64,000 bases of DNA from an unicellular cyanobacterium SU3 (GCA_002172675.1 NETF01000072.1:1-64000), one strand, 5' to 3'. Positions 36,383 to 46,471 are shown, numbered from the stretch's first letter. The notes: a model not told the origin generated them from the sequence alone. A program made the numbers and translations.

Positions 36383-37555
36383 ATGTCTCAACGTCCAATA
36401 TATCTAGACTACCATGCTACTACTCCGACGGATAAAAGGGTCTTAGAGTCAATGTTACCCTATTTTACTGAACATTTTGGCAACCCTTCTAGTATTAACC
36501 ATTTGTATGGTTGGGAAGCAGAAGCAGCTGTAAAAAAAGCGAGAGAAACCATTGCTAATGCTATTAATTGTAGTCCAGAAGAAATTATTTTTACCAGTGG
36601 CGCAACCGAAGCTAATAACTTAGCCATAAAAGGCATTGCTGAGGCTTATTTTAATCAAGGACAGCATATTATTACAGTTCAAACCGAACATCGTGCCGTT
36701 TTAGATCCCTGTCACTATTTAGAAAGTTTGGGCTTTGAAATTACTTACCTTACTGTACAAAAAGACGGGTTAATTGATTTAGAATTTTTAGAAAAAAGTA
36801 TTCGTCCCGAAACAATTTTAGTCTCAGTTATGGCAGCAAATAATGAAATAGGAGTGCTTCAACCCTTGAAAGAAATTGGAGCAATTTGTCAAAAAAATGA
36901 TGTTCTATTTCATAGTGACGCAGCTCAAGCGATCGGCAAAATTCCTTTAGATGTTCAAGATATTAATATTCATTTACTATCACTAACTGCCCATAAACTT
37001 TATGGACCTAAAGGAATTGGTGCTTTATATATTCGTCGTCGGAATCCAAGGGTAAATATTGCTTCACAATTACACGGCGGTGGCCAAGAAAGAGCCATCA
37101 GATCAGGGACATTATACACCCCTCAAATTGTTGGCTTTGGCAAAGCTATTGAGTTAGCCTTAAAAGAAATAGAAACAGAAACTAAACGTCAAAGCGAACT
37201 TAGAAATAAACTACAAGAACAGCTTTTAAAGATAAAAGGAGTGCATCTTAATGGACATCTTACCGAACGTTTACCCAATAACCTTAATGTTAGTATAGAA
37301 GGAGTCGATGGCGCAGCATTATTATTAGGTTTACAAGGAATTGTTGCCCTTTCTTCTGGTTCTGCTTGTACCTCAACTACCACTAAACCATCTCATGTTC
37401 TTAAAGCATTAGGACATACTGATAAACTAGCTTATGCGTCTTTAAGATTTGGATTAGGAAGGTTTACAACTAGCCAAGAAATTGATACTGTAGCGCAACA
37501 AGTGATTAATACCATTCAATCTTTACGTCAAGCAAATATCACCGCTAAAGTTTAA
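36383..37555 (+). CDS. cysteine desulfurase (NifS/IscS family)
   Basis: This PLP enzyme removes sulfur from cysteine for Fe-S cluster and thiocofactor assembly. The 390-residue protein opens RPIYLDYHATTPTDKRVL, has the PLP lysine in SLTAHKLYGPKGIGALY (about residue 206), and the active Cys in SSGSACTS near 330. This is the class I IscS/NifS layout. No isc or suf genes lie near, so it is one of several desulfurases and its partner is unknown. Confidence 0.95.
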   Translation: MSQRPIYLDYHATTPTDKRVLESMLPYFTEHFGNPSSINHLYGWEAEAAVKKARETIANAINCSPEEIIFTSGATEANNLAIKGIAEAYFNQGQHIITVQTEHRAVLDPCHYLESLGFEITYLTVQKDGLIDLEFLEKSIRPETILVSVMAANNEIGVLQPLKEIGAICQKNDVLFHSDAAQAIGKIPLDVQDINIHLLSLTAHKLYGPKGIGALYIRRRNPRVNIASQLHGGGQERAIRSGTLYTPQIVGFGKAIELALKEIETETKRQSELRNKLQEQLLKIKGVHLNGHLTERLPNNLNVSIEGVDGAALLLGLQGIVALSSGSACTSTTTKPSHVLKALGHTDKLAYASLRFGLGRFTTSQEIDTVAQQVINTIQSLRQANITAKV

Positions 37556-37580
37556 ACAATACTCTGGTTTAAACTGCTGA

Positions 37581-38129
37581 TTAGACTTTTTTATTCATAT
37601 CATCAAAAAAGTCATCAGATATAACTTCTATTTGAAAACAATTACAGAGTTTAGTCAGTTTAGTATAAAAGATATTAGAAAGATAGGCTTGACTTAAATT
37701 AACATCAATTAGGGTAGAATCTGTTAAATCAGTTCTTATAAAGTGAGCGCCTTCTACAGAGACATTTCGTAAGTAACCTTCACTAAAGTCAGTTCTTTCT
37801 AAACAAGTATAATCTAGACAAGCATTTTCCATCAAAACACAATGGAAATTAGCTTCTTTTAAGTTAGAGTGAACTAGATTAGCATAACTTAGGTTTGCCC
37901 GATAAAAATTAGCTCTGTAAAGATGACAGTTACTAAGATTAGCCCCGATTAAATTTGCTTTTTCTAAATTAATTCCTTCAAGATTAGACCCTTGCAAATT
38001 AGACCCTTGCAAATTAGCATTTTCTAAGTTAACTCCACTCAAGTCTAGACCACTGAGATCAACATGAGTAAATTCTCTTTCTCCTAAAGCGTACCTCTGT
38101 TGAAGTTTCCTTGATCTCAACTTAAGCAT
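37581..38129 (-). CDS. pentapeptide-repeat protein
   Basis: The protein is made of A(N/D)LxX repeats, for example LSGLDLSGVNLENANLQGSN, from about residue 25 to 150, predicting a right-handed quadrilateral beta helix. I prefer the ATG at 38129 (MLKLRSRKLQQRY) over an upstream ATG at 38171, which adds a lysine-rich tail. These proteins are abundant in cyanobacteria and of mixed or unknown function; some mimic DNA to block gyrase. No neighbour suggests a specific role. Confidence 0.85.
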   Translation of the reverse strand: MLKLRSRKLQQRYALGEREFTHVDLSGLDLSGVNLENANLQGSNLQGSNLEGINLEKANLIGANLSNCHLYRANFYRANLSYANLVHSNLKEANFHCVLMENACLDYTCLERTDFSEGYLRNVSVEGAHFIRTDLTDSTLIDVNLSQAYLSNIFYTKLTKLCNCFQIEVISDDFFDDMNKKV

Positions 38130-38171
38130 TTTTTCTTTCTTAAAAATTTTTAATATAAGTTTACATTTCAA

Positions 38172-38900
38172 ACATATCAGTGCAAAATAGTTGAAGTCAA
38201 TAGGTATTATTATATAATCTCATAATCTTAATGTAATTATGGAATAACGGAGAGAAAAAATACTTTAACTAAGACGAAAGCTAAACTTGAATGATTTTTA
38301 CTGATTTAGGGCAAAAAAGCCAATAGACAATTGGTACTTCCTTAGTATTATTACTCAGTATTGTCAAAGATATAGCTTTTAGGTTATATTCGGGTTAAAA
38401 TAAGAAATAGTTGTGTCAAAGCCTAATATAAAAGGCGGCATAATCTCCCTAACTTAGGGAAAGATTACCCAAAAGCACAACATTGGAAGATTAATCAAGC
38501 GTGATTAATCAGTTTAATCAAAAAAGTTGATAAAACTCCAACGTCTTTATCGAGGTTACCTATCTCATAACTATCCACCTAGACAGCGTCTTAATATAAA
38601 TGTCAACGAAGCGCAAGTTTATTCTTCAGGATTTTCCAAAATATTGAATAAACCCTCTTGTTGTGAAATGGGTAGAGACACCCTAAAGCAACAAGTAATT
38701 TTTCCAGATGGGAACAGTCAGTACCCATAGCCAACTGACATTAGGTTAAGGATAAAAATGAGTCGAGTTCACTACCGTTGACCCTTGACTTAATTAATAT
38801 GTCAAAATGTTCGATTGTAAACAATTTTTCCAGCAATTTAAGTAAAAAACTCAGGAATTATAACCTGTCATCGTCTCTTACAGAAGTTTGAGGGAATTGA
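38172..38900. promoter_or_regulatory. long leader and promoter region of rne
   Basis: About 730 bases separate the pentapeptide gene from rne. The rne transcript is likely to include much of this as a 5' UTR; long, AU-rich rne leaders that permit autoregulation are known in bacteria. An open frame at 38527-38730 (TTG start, 67 codons) has a phrase LYRGYLSHNYPP that recalls DUF4278, but no ribosome site, so I leave it unannotated. Confidence 0.45.
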
Positions 38901-40925
38901 ATGCCAAAGCAAATTATTATCGCAGAAAAACATCACATTGCTGCCGTTTTTTGGGAAGATCAAATACAAGAATTAGTGGTTGCCACAGGGAACCAACAAG
39001 TTAGCGACATTTTTCTAGGAGTCGTTGAAAACGTCATCCCCGGCATTGATGCAGCCTTTGTTAATATTGGAGATGCAGAACGAAACGGCTTTATCCACGT
39101 TACCGACTTAGGACCATTGCGCCTCAAACGTAGCGCCGGTGCCATCACAGAACTCTTAACTCCACAACAAAAAGTGCTGGTGCAGGTGATGAAAGAACCT
39201 ACCGGTAACAAAGGTCCGAGATTAACCGGCAATATTAGCCTTCCTGGACGCTACTTAGTATTGATGCCCAACGGCAAAGGGGTTAACCTCTCTAGGCGTA
39301 TTCGCAACGATGATGAACGGAGTCGCTTACGGGCTTTAGCCATCCTCATTAAACCAGCCGGCATGGGCTTATTAGTACGAACCGAAGCTGAAGGCAAAGC
39401 CGAAGAAGCCATCATGGAGGACTTAGAATTTTTACAACGGCAATGGGAGTCTATCCAAGTTCAAGCCACCTCAACCCGCGCCCCTTCCCTACTAAACCGT
39501 GATGACGACTTTATCCAAAGAGTCTTACGGGATATGTACAGTGCAGATGTCAACCGCATTGTGGTAGATAACCCCTCCGGCGTTAAACGGGTTAAACATC
39601 ATTTAATGAACTGGAGTGGAGGACGACCCCCCGAAGGCGTATTAATTGATCACCATCGGGAATCTATGTCGGTTTTAGACTATTTCCGAGTTAATGCAGC
39701 CGTTAGAGAAGCCCTAAAACCCAGAGTCGATTTACCATCTGGGGGTTATATCATCATCGAACCCACTGAAGCCCTCACCGTCATTGATGTCAACTCAGGG
39801 TCCTTTACCCGTTCAGCCACCTCCAGGGAAACCGTACTATGGACTAATAGCGAAGCGGCCACCGAAATCGCCCGTCAGTTACGATTAAGGAATATTGGAG
39901 GGGTCATCATTATTGATTTTATCGACATGGACTCTCGAAGAGACCAACTTAAACTACTTGAACACTTCAATAAAGCCCTCAAAGTTGATAAAGCCAGACC
40001 CCAAATTGCTCAACTCTCAGAATTAGGATTAGTAGAATTAACCCGTAAACGTCAGGGTAAAAATATTTATGAGTTATTTGGTCAACCCTGTCCCCAATGT
40101 GGCGGATTAGGACATTTAGCCCATCTTCCAGGGGAATCTCAACTGGTCGCCCTTGAGTCGACCGCCACTGCGACTCTTCCCGTTCCTGCTCCAACCCCCG
40201 TAACCCCGAAACCCGTAGAAAAACCAGAACTCAATGACAGCAGTTGGGACGCTTCCTTTGAAGACGAAGATAAAGACAATTCTGACGAATTAGAATTGTT
40301 ACACCATCCCAGTTATCAAGAACAAAATAGTAACGCCAATAATCGTCGTCGTCGCCGTCGTCAGACTCCTAACCTGGTTATTAAAGACGATTCTCCTAAG
40401 CCCAGCAATAATAGCCCGACAAAAGAAGGAGATGATAATAACGAATCTGGTAATGAAAACCGTAGAGAACGGCTTCCGCGCCATTTGCGTCGAGAAGAAG
40501 GCCCAGTCGAACGAGTCTCAGTAGAAATGACTCCCGTAGAACAAGATATTTACGCTTTAATGGGAATTTCTCCTTTGGTACGTCTTGATAAAGAATTTAA
40601 AGATCCCAAATCTGTGGTGGTATCAGTCAAATCCCCAGAAGGTGTAGAAAGAAAAACCATCGAACCCGCACCAACCTCCACCCCAGACACAGAAACCTCT
40701 GCCAATCAAGAACAACAGATGGTGATTGACTTAAGCGATATTAGTAATGACCAATTGAGTGAGTCTCAAGAGATAGAAGAAACACAAACAATAGAAGAAA
40801 CACAAACAATAGATGATAATGACGACAATGAAACTGAAACCACTTCCTTATCACAAGAAGACGGGGCGAAACCAGTCATCCGTCGTCGCCGTCGTCGGTC
40901 TTCGGCCAAAGACTCCGATGAATAA
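38901..40925 (+). CDS. rne: ribonuclease E/G (cyanobacterial RNase E)
   Basis: RNase E makes endonucleolytic cuts that start mRNA turnover and process rRNA/tRNA/sRNAs. The catalytic half has the S1 domain (about 35-120), the DNase I-like metal site with DVNSGS near residue 300 and FIDMDSRRD about 40 residues later, and the zinc link CPQCGG. The C-terminal tail from about 430 is acidic and basic by turns and ends with RRRRRRSSA, the nonapeptide known in cyanobacteria to bind PNPase. An 18-bp direct repeat at 40773-40808 duplicates EETQTI. Length 674 residues is normal. Confidence 0.97.
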   Translation: MPKQIIIAEKHHIAAVFWEDQIQELVVATGNQQVSDIFLGVVENVIPGIDAAFVNIGDAERNGFIHVTDLGPLRLKRSAGAITELLTPQQKVLVQVMKEPTGNKGPRLTGNISLPGRYLVLMPNGKGVNLSRRIRNDDERSRLRALAILIKPAGMGLLVRTEAEGKAEEAIMEDLEFLQRQWESIQVQATSTRAPSLLNRDDDFIQRVLRDMYSADVNRIVVDNPSGVKRVKHHLMNWSGGRPPEGVLIDHHRESMSVLDYFRVNAAVREALKPRVDLPSGGYIIIEPTEALTVIDVNSGSFTRSATSRETVLWTNSEAATEIARQLRLRNIGGVIIIDFIDMDSRRDQLKLLEHFNKALKVDKARPQIAQLSELGLVELTRKRQGKNIYELFGQPCPQCGGLGHLAHLPGESQLVALESTATATLPVPAPTPVTPKPVEKPELNDSSWDASFEDEDKDNSDELELLHHPSYQEQNSNANNRRRRRRQTPNLVIKDDSPKPSNNSPTKEGDDNNESGNENRRERLPRHLRREEGPVERVSVEMTPVEQDIYALMGISPLVRLDKEFKDPKSVVVSVKSPEGVERKTIEPAPTSTPDTETSANQEQQMVIDLSDISNDQLSESQEIEETQTIEETQTIDDNDDNETETTSLSQEDGAKPVIRRRRRRSSAKDSDE

Positions 40926-40975
40926 AATGTTATCCTACTACCATAAAATGCTAAAAACTTAAATAAAACAAGAGA

Positions 40976-42157
40976 ATGGCTAAGTTAAGACTAGAAAACT
41001 TAACAAAACAATATCAGATTGATAAAGGAAAAACCCTCGATGTGGTTAAAGGCATTAGTGAGGTTGAGGTTCAAGACGGAGAATTCTTAACCTTACTCGG
41101 TCCATCGGGTTGCGGAAAATCAACCCTTTTGAGGTTGATTGCAGGCTTAGAACCTCCAACCAAAGGGGATATCTTTATTGGAAAAAAAAAGGTCACTAAT
41201 ATTCCTCCTGGCGATCGCAATATCGCTATGGTGTTCCAAAGTTATGCCCTTTATCCCCACATGACAGCTAAAGAAAATATTGCCACAGCCTTAAAAATTC
41301 GTGATCTTTCCGATGAGGAAATTGATAGACGGATTCAAAAAGCTGCTAAACAATTAAAACTCCAAGAAGGAAAAGATTGTTTACCCGAAAAACCTGGCAA
41401 ACTCTCAGGGGGACAACGGCAAAGGGTGGCTTTAGCTCGCGCCTTAGTGAGAAATCCTGATGTTTTCTTATTGGATGAACCCTTAAGTAACCTAGATGCT
41501 CTTCTCAGAGAACAAGTGAGAGCCGAACTCAAACAAATTTTTACCGAACAAAATAAACCCGTAGTTTATGTCACCCACGATCAAACCGAAGCCATGACTT
41601 TATCGGATAAGGTAGCGGTCTTATTTGGCGGTGAAATTCAACAACTGGCTTCTCCCCGTGAAATTTATCGATATCCGGCTAATCAATTTGTCGCCGGGTT
41701 TGTGGGGAGTCCTCAGATGAATTTGCTAGAATTAGACTGTGAGAATAATCAGGCTATCTTAGGAAAATTTCTCATTCCTTTAACCAATGTTGCCCCTGAG
41801 AATATTCCAGAGTTAAAAGATTCGTCTCCAGGGCTTAAACATATCGTTTTAGGTATTCGTCCTGAAGAAATTTATGAAGCTACTGAAACTGATTCTTTAG
41901 TTATCGAAGGTCAAATTAAATTAGTAGAAGAACTCGGTAAAGAAAGTTTAATTAGCGTTCAAGTTGAACAATCAGACTTAGTAATTCGAGCTTTACTTAA
42001 AGACGATGGAGAAAAGAAAAATGGAGATCATATATCCTTAGCCCTGCCTGAAAATAACATTCATTGGTTCTATTGGGATGGAAGTGGCTATGATCCAGAT
42101 GGTAAACCGTTACTTTCTTATCATCAACGTTATCGTCTTAATCAAAAAGTCTCTTAA
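40976..42157 (+). CDS. sugar ABC transporter ATP-binding protein (UgpC/MsmK/GgtA type)
   Basis: The 393-residue ATPase has Walker [10 protein letters not shown] (42-50), Q-loop, signature LSGGQRQRVALARAL, Walker B and H-loop, plus the C-terminal TOBE/OB-like regulatory domain typical of CUT1 sugar importers (IRPEEIYEA). Such ATPases often serve several sugar transporters. In Synechocystis the compatible-solute importer's ATPase (GgtA) is also unlinked from the permeases. The permease at 31386 is a plausible partner; this is inference. Confidence 0.92.
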   Translation: MAKLRLENLTKQYQIDKGKTLDVVKGISEVEVQDGEFLTLLGPSGCGKSTLLRLIAGLEPPTKGDIFIGKKKVTNIPPGDRNIAMVFQSYALYPHMTAKENIATALKIRDLSDEEIDRRIQKAAKQLKLQEGKDCLPEKPGKLSGGQRQRVALARALVRNPDVFLLDEPLSNLDALLREQVRAELKQIFTEQNKPVVYVTHDQTEAMTLSDKVAVLFGGEIQQLASPREIYRYPANQFVAGFVGSPQMNLLELDCENNQAILGKFLIPLTNVAPENIPELKDSSPGLKHIVLGIRPEEIYEATETDSLVIEGQIKLVEELGKESLISVQVEQSDLVIRALLKDDGEKKNGDHISLALPENNIHWFYWDGSGYDPDGKPLLSYHQRYRLNQKVS

Positions 42158-42301
42158 AACTATGACAAAACTGGGTTAAGAAAAGATAAGCATCTAGGTT
42201 TATTTAATGTTACCTTTTGATACTTAAATCGTTCTATTGGGTACAGTTTAAAAAGTCAGGTTAATATTGTAGAGTAATCAACCGATAAATTTTTTTTGGT
42301 C

Positions 42302-43450
42302 ATGATCAAAAAAGTTCCATTAATACTATTGCTGAGCTATATCGCTCTTACGTCAGGAGGGTGTAACCTTTTTCAAAGTGGTCAAGACTCCTCAGAAGAA
42401 CCGCCCGTGGCTGAGTCTCCTGAAACCCCTGAAACCCCTGAAGAAAACCCAGACGAAGTCTTGGAAGACTCTGAGCCCACTCCTGCCCCCCCTCAAGTCT
42501 CCGCTACTGAAGGCTTGCTACCCTCCACACCCCCCAGTGAACGGAGAAAAAACATTCAAACCGGTCGGGATAACCCCTTTGCTGTCATCCCTATTCAACC
42601 CGTTGTTCGGCAAACAAGTAGCGCAAATGGCACTGCTCCGACTGGCACTGCTCAAAATGGCGTGGCCGCCAATGGCGTTGCTGCACCAGAAAAGCTGTGT
42701 ACATTGGAGCAAAGACCGGTCGCCACTGTAGCCCAAGCTCCAGGCATGGCAACCCCTGTCTCCGATGTTGGGTCAGCACCTCTTCTTGAACTAATTTTAC
42801 CCATTCCTAACGAAGCAAGAGGAGTTGAGGTATCAGGAGTCATGCAACTCAGTGGAACTCCTGTGGCTATTGTTAAAGCCCCTAACGAAAACGTCGCTCG
42901 TCAAGTAAGAGTAGGGGGAACTCTATCTAATGGACAGGTTAAAGTTAAAGCTATCAATGTCAGTAGTCAAAGACCCTATGTGATTTTAGAACAGTATGGG
43001 TTAGAAATTCCCCGTGGCGTTGGAGAACCCCCAGAAGAACCAGTAGACCCACCCACTCCTAGTGCATCTCAACCTGTTGCCTCCTCAGAGTCTTCTTCTG
43101 TTCCCTCGCCCGGACCAGATGGCTTCGGAACAGTTAAAAATGTCACGCTTTTGACCTTAAATATTGGTGATGTTCCTTTAGGAGAAGATGAGGGAGACGA
43201 AACAGAAAGTCAAGCAAGAGCCAGTGGAATTATTTGTAATGACGGGTTGTCTGCTGTAACAGTCAAAGAATTATCCTTGCAAGTAGAAGATAAAACCACA
43301 GGAGCGGTACTCGATAGTTTTGACATCTCATTAGGAAGTACAGGTTACACCATAGGTCCAGGACAAAAAGGAGAATTTGATGGTAGAATTCCCAAATTGC
43401 GAGGTCGTAAACAGGAAAATGTTAACATCAAATTAATAGGCTGGAGTTAA
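42302..43450 (+). CDS. proline-rich lipoprotein, conserved cyanobacterial, function unknown
   Basis: The signal peptide ends TSGGC, giving a lipoprotein with its Cys near residue 21 when ATG 42302 is used; a TTG at 42296 is an unlikely start. The region to about residue 85 is Pro/Glu-rich, then comes a low-complexity Ala/Asn/Gly patch (GTAPTGTAQNGVAANGVAA). The C-terminal domain from about 265 (FGTVKNVTLLTLNIGDVPLG) is a probable beta-sandwich. No motif points to a function; an envelope role is likely. Confidence 0.6.
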   Translation: MIKKVPLILLLSYIALTSGGCNLFQSGQDSSEEPPVAESPETPETPEENPDEVLEDSEPTPAPPQVSATEGLLPSTPPSERRKNIQTGRDNPFAVIPIQPVVRQTSSANGTAPTGTAQNGVAANGVAAPEKLCTLEQRPVATVAQAPGMATPVSDVGSAPLLELILPIPNEARGVEVSGVMQLSGTPVAIVKAPNENVARQVRVGGTLSNGQVKVKAINVSSQRPYVILEQYGLEIPRGVGEPPEEPVDPPTPSASQPVASSESSSVPSPGPDGFGTVKNVTLLTLNIGDVPLGEDEGDETESQARASGIICNDGLSAVTVKELSLQVEDKTTGAVLDSFDISLGSTGYTIGPGQKGEFDGRIPKLRGRKQENVNIKLIGWS

Positions 43451-43471
43451 GCAAATAATCCTTAAGTAATA

Positions 43472-43753
43472 GTGAAACACACAAAAGAAAAAATCACTTA
43501 TCCTCATTTATCCTTAGCCGTTTATCGAGAATTGGCTGCTCATTTGCGTCAAATAAAAGGGGTGACTATTGAGTTAATTCCTCAACAATCTCAACAGTTT
43601 GACTACTATAACAGCCAAATTGATCACTTAGAAATGGGTTATCCTGTTAATCTTTCTATCTCAGAAAAAGAGCGATTATCAGACATTCTTAATTATTATG
43701 CTGGAGTTCACGGCTCTTACACCAGAGAAGTTAAAGAATGTCTCCCTTCCTAA
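43472..43753 (+). CDS. small conserved protein (DUF5340-like)
   Basis: The 93-residue soluble protein, starting at a GTG, has the phrase HLSLAVYRELAAHLRQIKGV and ends REVKECLPS. I recall similar small proteins in cyanobacteria under DUF5340, but I cannot verify this. It lies 21 bases after the lipoprotein gene in the same direction and is probably cotranscribed with it. Confidence 0.6.
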   Translation: MKHTKEKITYPHLSLAVYRELAAHLRQIKGVTIELIPQQSQQFDYYNSQIDHLEMGYPVNLSISEKERLSDILNYYAGVHGSYTREVKECLPS

Positions 43754-43880
43754 TTAAGTTTTGTCGTCAACTCCTCACGCTTTTTTGTTTTTTTCATGGC
43801 AAAAATTTAATCATCATTGAGAAGATAGGTAAGCAGTGCAAGGCAACGAAGTTAATTATTTCGTTTACTTTTAAAAGGGT

Positions 43881-44007
43881 AAATAGGGAGGCAAAAATAA
43901 ATCCACGTTTGTAGTAAGTCCCAAGATAAGAGAAAGCTAGTCATCATCGAGGCTGAAGCCTTGACTACAGACTTTTCTATTTTATATTCGATTACACCTA
44001 CCTACTT
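43881..44007. mobile_element. 127-bp MITE-like repeat, copy 2
   Basis: Starts AAATAGGGAGGCAAAAATAA and ends ACACCTACCTACTT, with the same internal palindrome (GAGGCTGAAGCCTTGA region) and TTTGTAGTAAGTC as copy 1 at 21774-21900. Identity is high but not complete. It lies about 170 bases before pyk and may sit in its leader. Confidence 0.65.
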
Positions 44008-44180
44008 ATTTGCTATAAAATACAAGTCTTGAAAATTGCCGTAATAGAAATAAATTAATTTTTATTTATTATTTGTTTATCATAAAGTTAAAAATATTTT
44101 TTATTTTATACTAAGGAAAATATCAGCAACAATGACGCACTAAATTTAATCTTGTTCATGGTTCAAAAAAAGTAACTTCT

Positions 44181-45608
44181 ATGAAACCGTTGATTTTTCG
44201 CACCAAAATAGTTGCTACCATCGGGCCGGCTTGTCATTCTCCTGATGTGTTGCGTCAAATGATGCTGGCTGGAATGAATGTTGCTCGCTTGAACTTTTCC
44301 CACGGAAACTATGATAATCATAGCCAAATGATCAAGTTATTGCGTCAACTTTCTCAAGAATTAGACCTACCCCTAACCATTTTACAAGACTTACAAGGGC
44401 CAAAAATTCGGGTGGGAGAAATACCCAACGATAATATGACTTTGACAGAAGGTGATTCTGTCACCATCGTTCCTTTACAACAATGGGAAAATCAAAAAAA
44501 TACCATTGGTATCGATTATCCTTATGTCGCCCAAGAAGCCCAACCTGGTACACAAGTGTTACTCGATGATGGCTTATTAGAATTAACCGTTGAAAGCGTT
44601 GAAGGTGATGCAGTGACTTGTAAAGTCGTCGAAGGTGGCATTCTCAAAAGTCATAAAGGGGTTAACTTTCCCTCTCTTAATTTACAACTGCCTTCGATGA
44701 CAGAAAAAGATAAAAAAGACCTAGAATTTGGCATTTCTCAAGGGGTTGATATTATTTCTTTAAGTTTTGTTCGTCAAGCAACCGATATTAAAGCCCTTAA
44801 ATCCTTTTTAGCTGCTAGGAACGCCGATATTCCCGTATTGGCCAAAATTGAAAAGCCCCAAGCCATCGAACATTTAGAAGAGATTGTCGACGAATGTAAT
44901 GCCATTATGGTAGCCCGTGGGGACTTAGGGGTAGAAATGCGCCCTGAAAAAGTTCCGTTGCTACAAAAACATATTATTCGGATGTGTAATCAAAAAGGTA
45001 TTCCCGTGATTACAGCCACCCAGATGTTAGATAGTATGATGCGTAACCCGCGTCCGACTCGTGCAGAAGCCAGCGATGTCGCTAATGCCATTATTGATGG
45101 AACCGATGCCGTAATGCTGTCAGGAGAATCAGCCGTTGGAGACTTTCCGATACAAGCGGTTACGATGTTGGCTAGTATTGCCCGTGATGTTGAGCCAGAA
45201 ATCTCTTTTACTAATTATCCCCCACGACACCAAGATAAAGCTCACGCCTTAGCTGAAGCCCTTAATGCTATCGACAAAGTCCTTGAGCTTCACTGTATTG
45301 TGGCCTTTACTGAAACAGGTTACTCAGCAAAATTAGCGGCAGCAGAACGTCCTCGAGTACCAGTTTTGGCTTTCACCCCTAATATAGAGGTTTATCACCG
45401 TCTCAACTTAGTTTGGGGAGTACGCCCTGTTTTGTTTAAATATGATGGGTTAACCTTAGAACAACTACTTGAACAAATGGAATCCGTCTTATTAAAGAGA
45501 AATTTCGGAAAAAAAGGTAATCAAGTTTTAGTTTTGGGTGGTTTACCTTTAAGAGAAACGAGAACCACTAGCTTTCTCAATATTCATACCATAGGACAAG
45601 ACCATTAA
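44181..45608 (+). CDS. pyk: pyruvate kinase
   Basis: Pyruvate kinase makes pyruvate and ATP from phosphoenolpyruvate and ADP. The 475-residue protein has the N-terminal RTKIVATIGPA, the active site IMVARGDLGVEM with catalytic residues in LAKIEKPQAIEH, and the TATQMLDSM motif. It lacks the extra C-terminal PEP-utilising domain seen in some cyanobacterial pyruvate kinases, so it is the short form. Its stop codon overlaps the convergent thioredoxin gene by 4 bases. Confidence 0.97.
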   Translation: MKPLIFRTKIVATIGPACHSPDVLRQMMLAGMNVARLNFSHGNYDNHSQMIKLLRQLSQELDLPLTILQDLQGPKIRVGEIPNDNMTLTEGDSVTIVPLQQWENQKNTIGIDYPYVAQEAQPGTQVLLDDGLLELTVESVEGDAVTCKVVEGGILKSHKGVNFPSLNLQLPSMTEKDKKDLEFGISQGVDIISLSFVRQATDIKALKSFLAARNADIPVLAKIEKPQAIEHLEEIVDECNAIMVARGDLGVEMRPEKVPLLQKHIIRMCNQKGIPVITATQMLDSMMRNPRPTRAEASDVANAIIDGTDAVMLSGESAVGDFPIQAVTMLASIARDVEPEISFTNYPPRHQDKAHALAEALNAIDKVLELHCIVAFTETGYSAKLAAAERPRVPVLAFTPNIEVYHRLNLVWGVRPVLFKYDGLTLEQLLEQMESVLLKRNFGKKGNQVLVLGGLPLRETRTTSFLNIHTIGQDH

Positions 45609-45922
45609 ACTAAAAGATTAAGATGTTGCATTAATTGAGATGCTTGCATCGCCCCTTCAATCTTTTCTACAGGTTGTCCTTGTTTGAAGAGAACTAAAGT
45701 CGGTAAAGATTGAATGCCATACTTTGAGGCAATACCTGGATACTTATCAGTATCGATTTTAACCACTTGTACGCGATTTCTCATTTGGGTTCCCACTTGT
45801 TCTAAAATGGGACTCATCATTTGACAAGGACCGCACCAAGTTGCATAAAAATCTACCAAAACAGGAACAGTTGAGGCCGATAACATTTCTTCAAAACTAG
45901 AAAATTGTTTTTTAATTGTCAT
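45605..45922 (-). CDS. trxA: thioredoxin
   Basis: The protein has a full thioredoxin fold with the active site WCGPC (about residues 27-31 from this start) and the cis-Pro motif SLPTLVLF. I choose ATG 45922 (MTIKKQFSSFEEML); an ATG at 45949 would add nine residues. Cyanobacteria have several thioredoxins; whether this one is the main m-type or a y/x-type is not clear. Its gene overlaps the end of pyk on the other strand by 4 bases. Confidence 0.9.
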   Translation of the reverse strand: MTIKKQFSSFEEMLSASTVPVLVDFYATWCGPCQMMSPILEQVGTQMRNRVQVVKIDTDKYPGIASKYGIQSLPTLVLFKQGQPVEKIEGAMQASQLMQHLNLLV

Positions 45923-45949
45923 AATCGTTGAGAGAGATTCAGTTAACAA

Positions 45950-46471
45950 TAATTATAAGATAGGAAAATCTATTCCTTTTGGCATAGATTGATCCCTTTT
46001 TTCATCAATAATACAATACTCTCTTATCAGAGGTTCTGTCTTGCACATATCATTGATTAATGTTAATATGCTCAGTGTCACCATAGACACTAAAAATAAA
46101 ACCACAAAATTTGAATGTTTCTTAATTTCTTAATGTAATCTTTAATATTGTTAAGTAAGAGAATGAAAAACAAATATCCATATTAGTCACCTTACTTCAA
46201 CCAGCCTGATAAATAATACTTAACAATAAATAATTAATCCCTCTTAAAACTAGAGTATTTCACCATTCAAGGGGAGAGACTCGTAGTCTATGGAGACAAA
46301 ACAGCTTAACTATGCTAAAGTAACCATGATATCTCGAGTATAATCTTAAGGTGATTGTGTTAGTATCATAAACAAAAGAATCGTTCTTTAATGACTTATT
46401 TTTCTCATTGTCTTTGATTTAGCTAAGGTTAAATCAGCAAACTCAAGTAAAAACAAACAGAGAAACAGCTT
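45950..46471. promoter_or_regulatory. upstream region of ggpS
   Basis: About 520 bases without a convincing gene. A perfect inverted repeat AGTGTC-N6-GACACT lies at about 46074-46091, and several short frames (17-21 codons) occur but none is supported. Salt-controlled ggpS expression would be directed from here. Confidence 0.45.

Noticed and set aside
38527-38730. TTG-started 67-codon frame upstream of rne
   Set aside because: It has no ribosome site, and the DUF4278-like phrase is too short to be convincing.
43765-43800. Yfr1-like small RNA phrase ACTCCTCACGC followed by a T run
   Set aside because: Yfr1 needs ACTCCTCACAC flanked by two stem-loops; here the phrase differs and no stems are seen.
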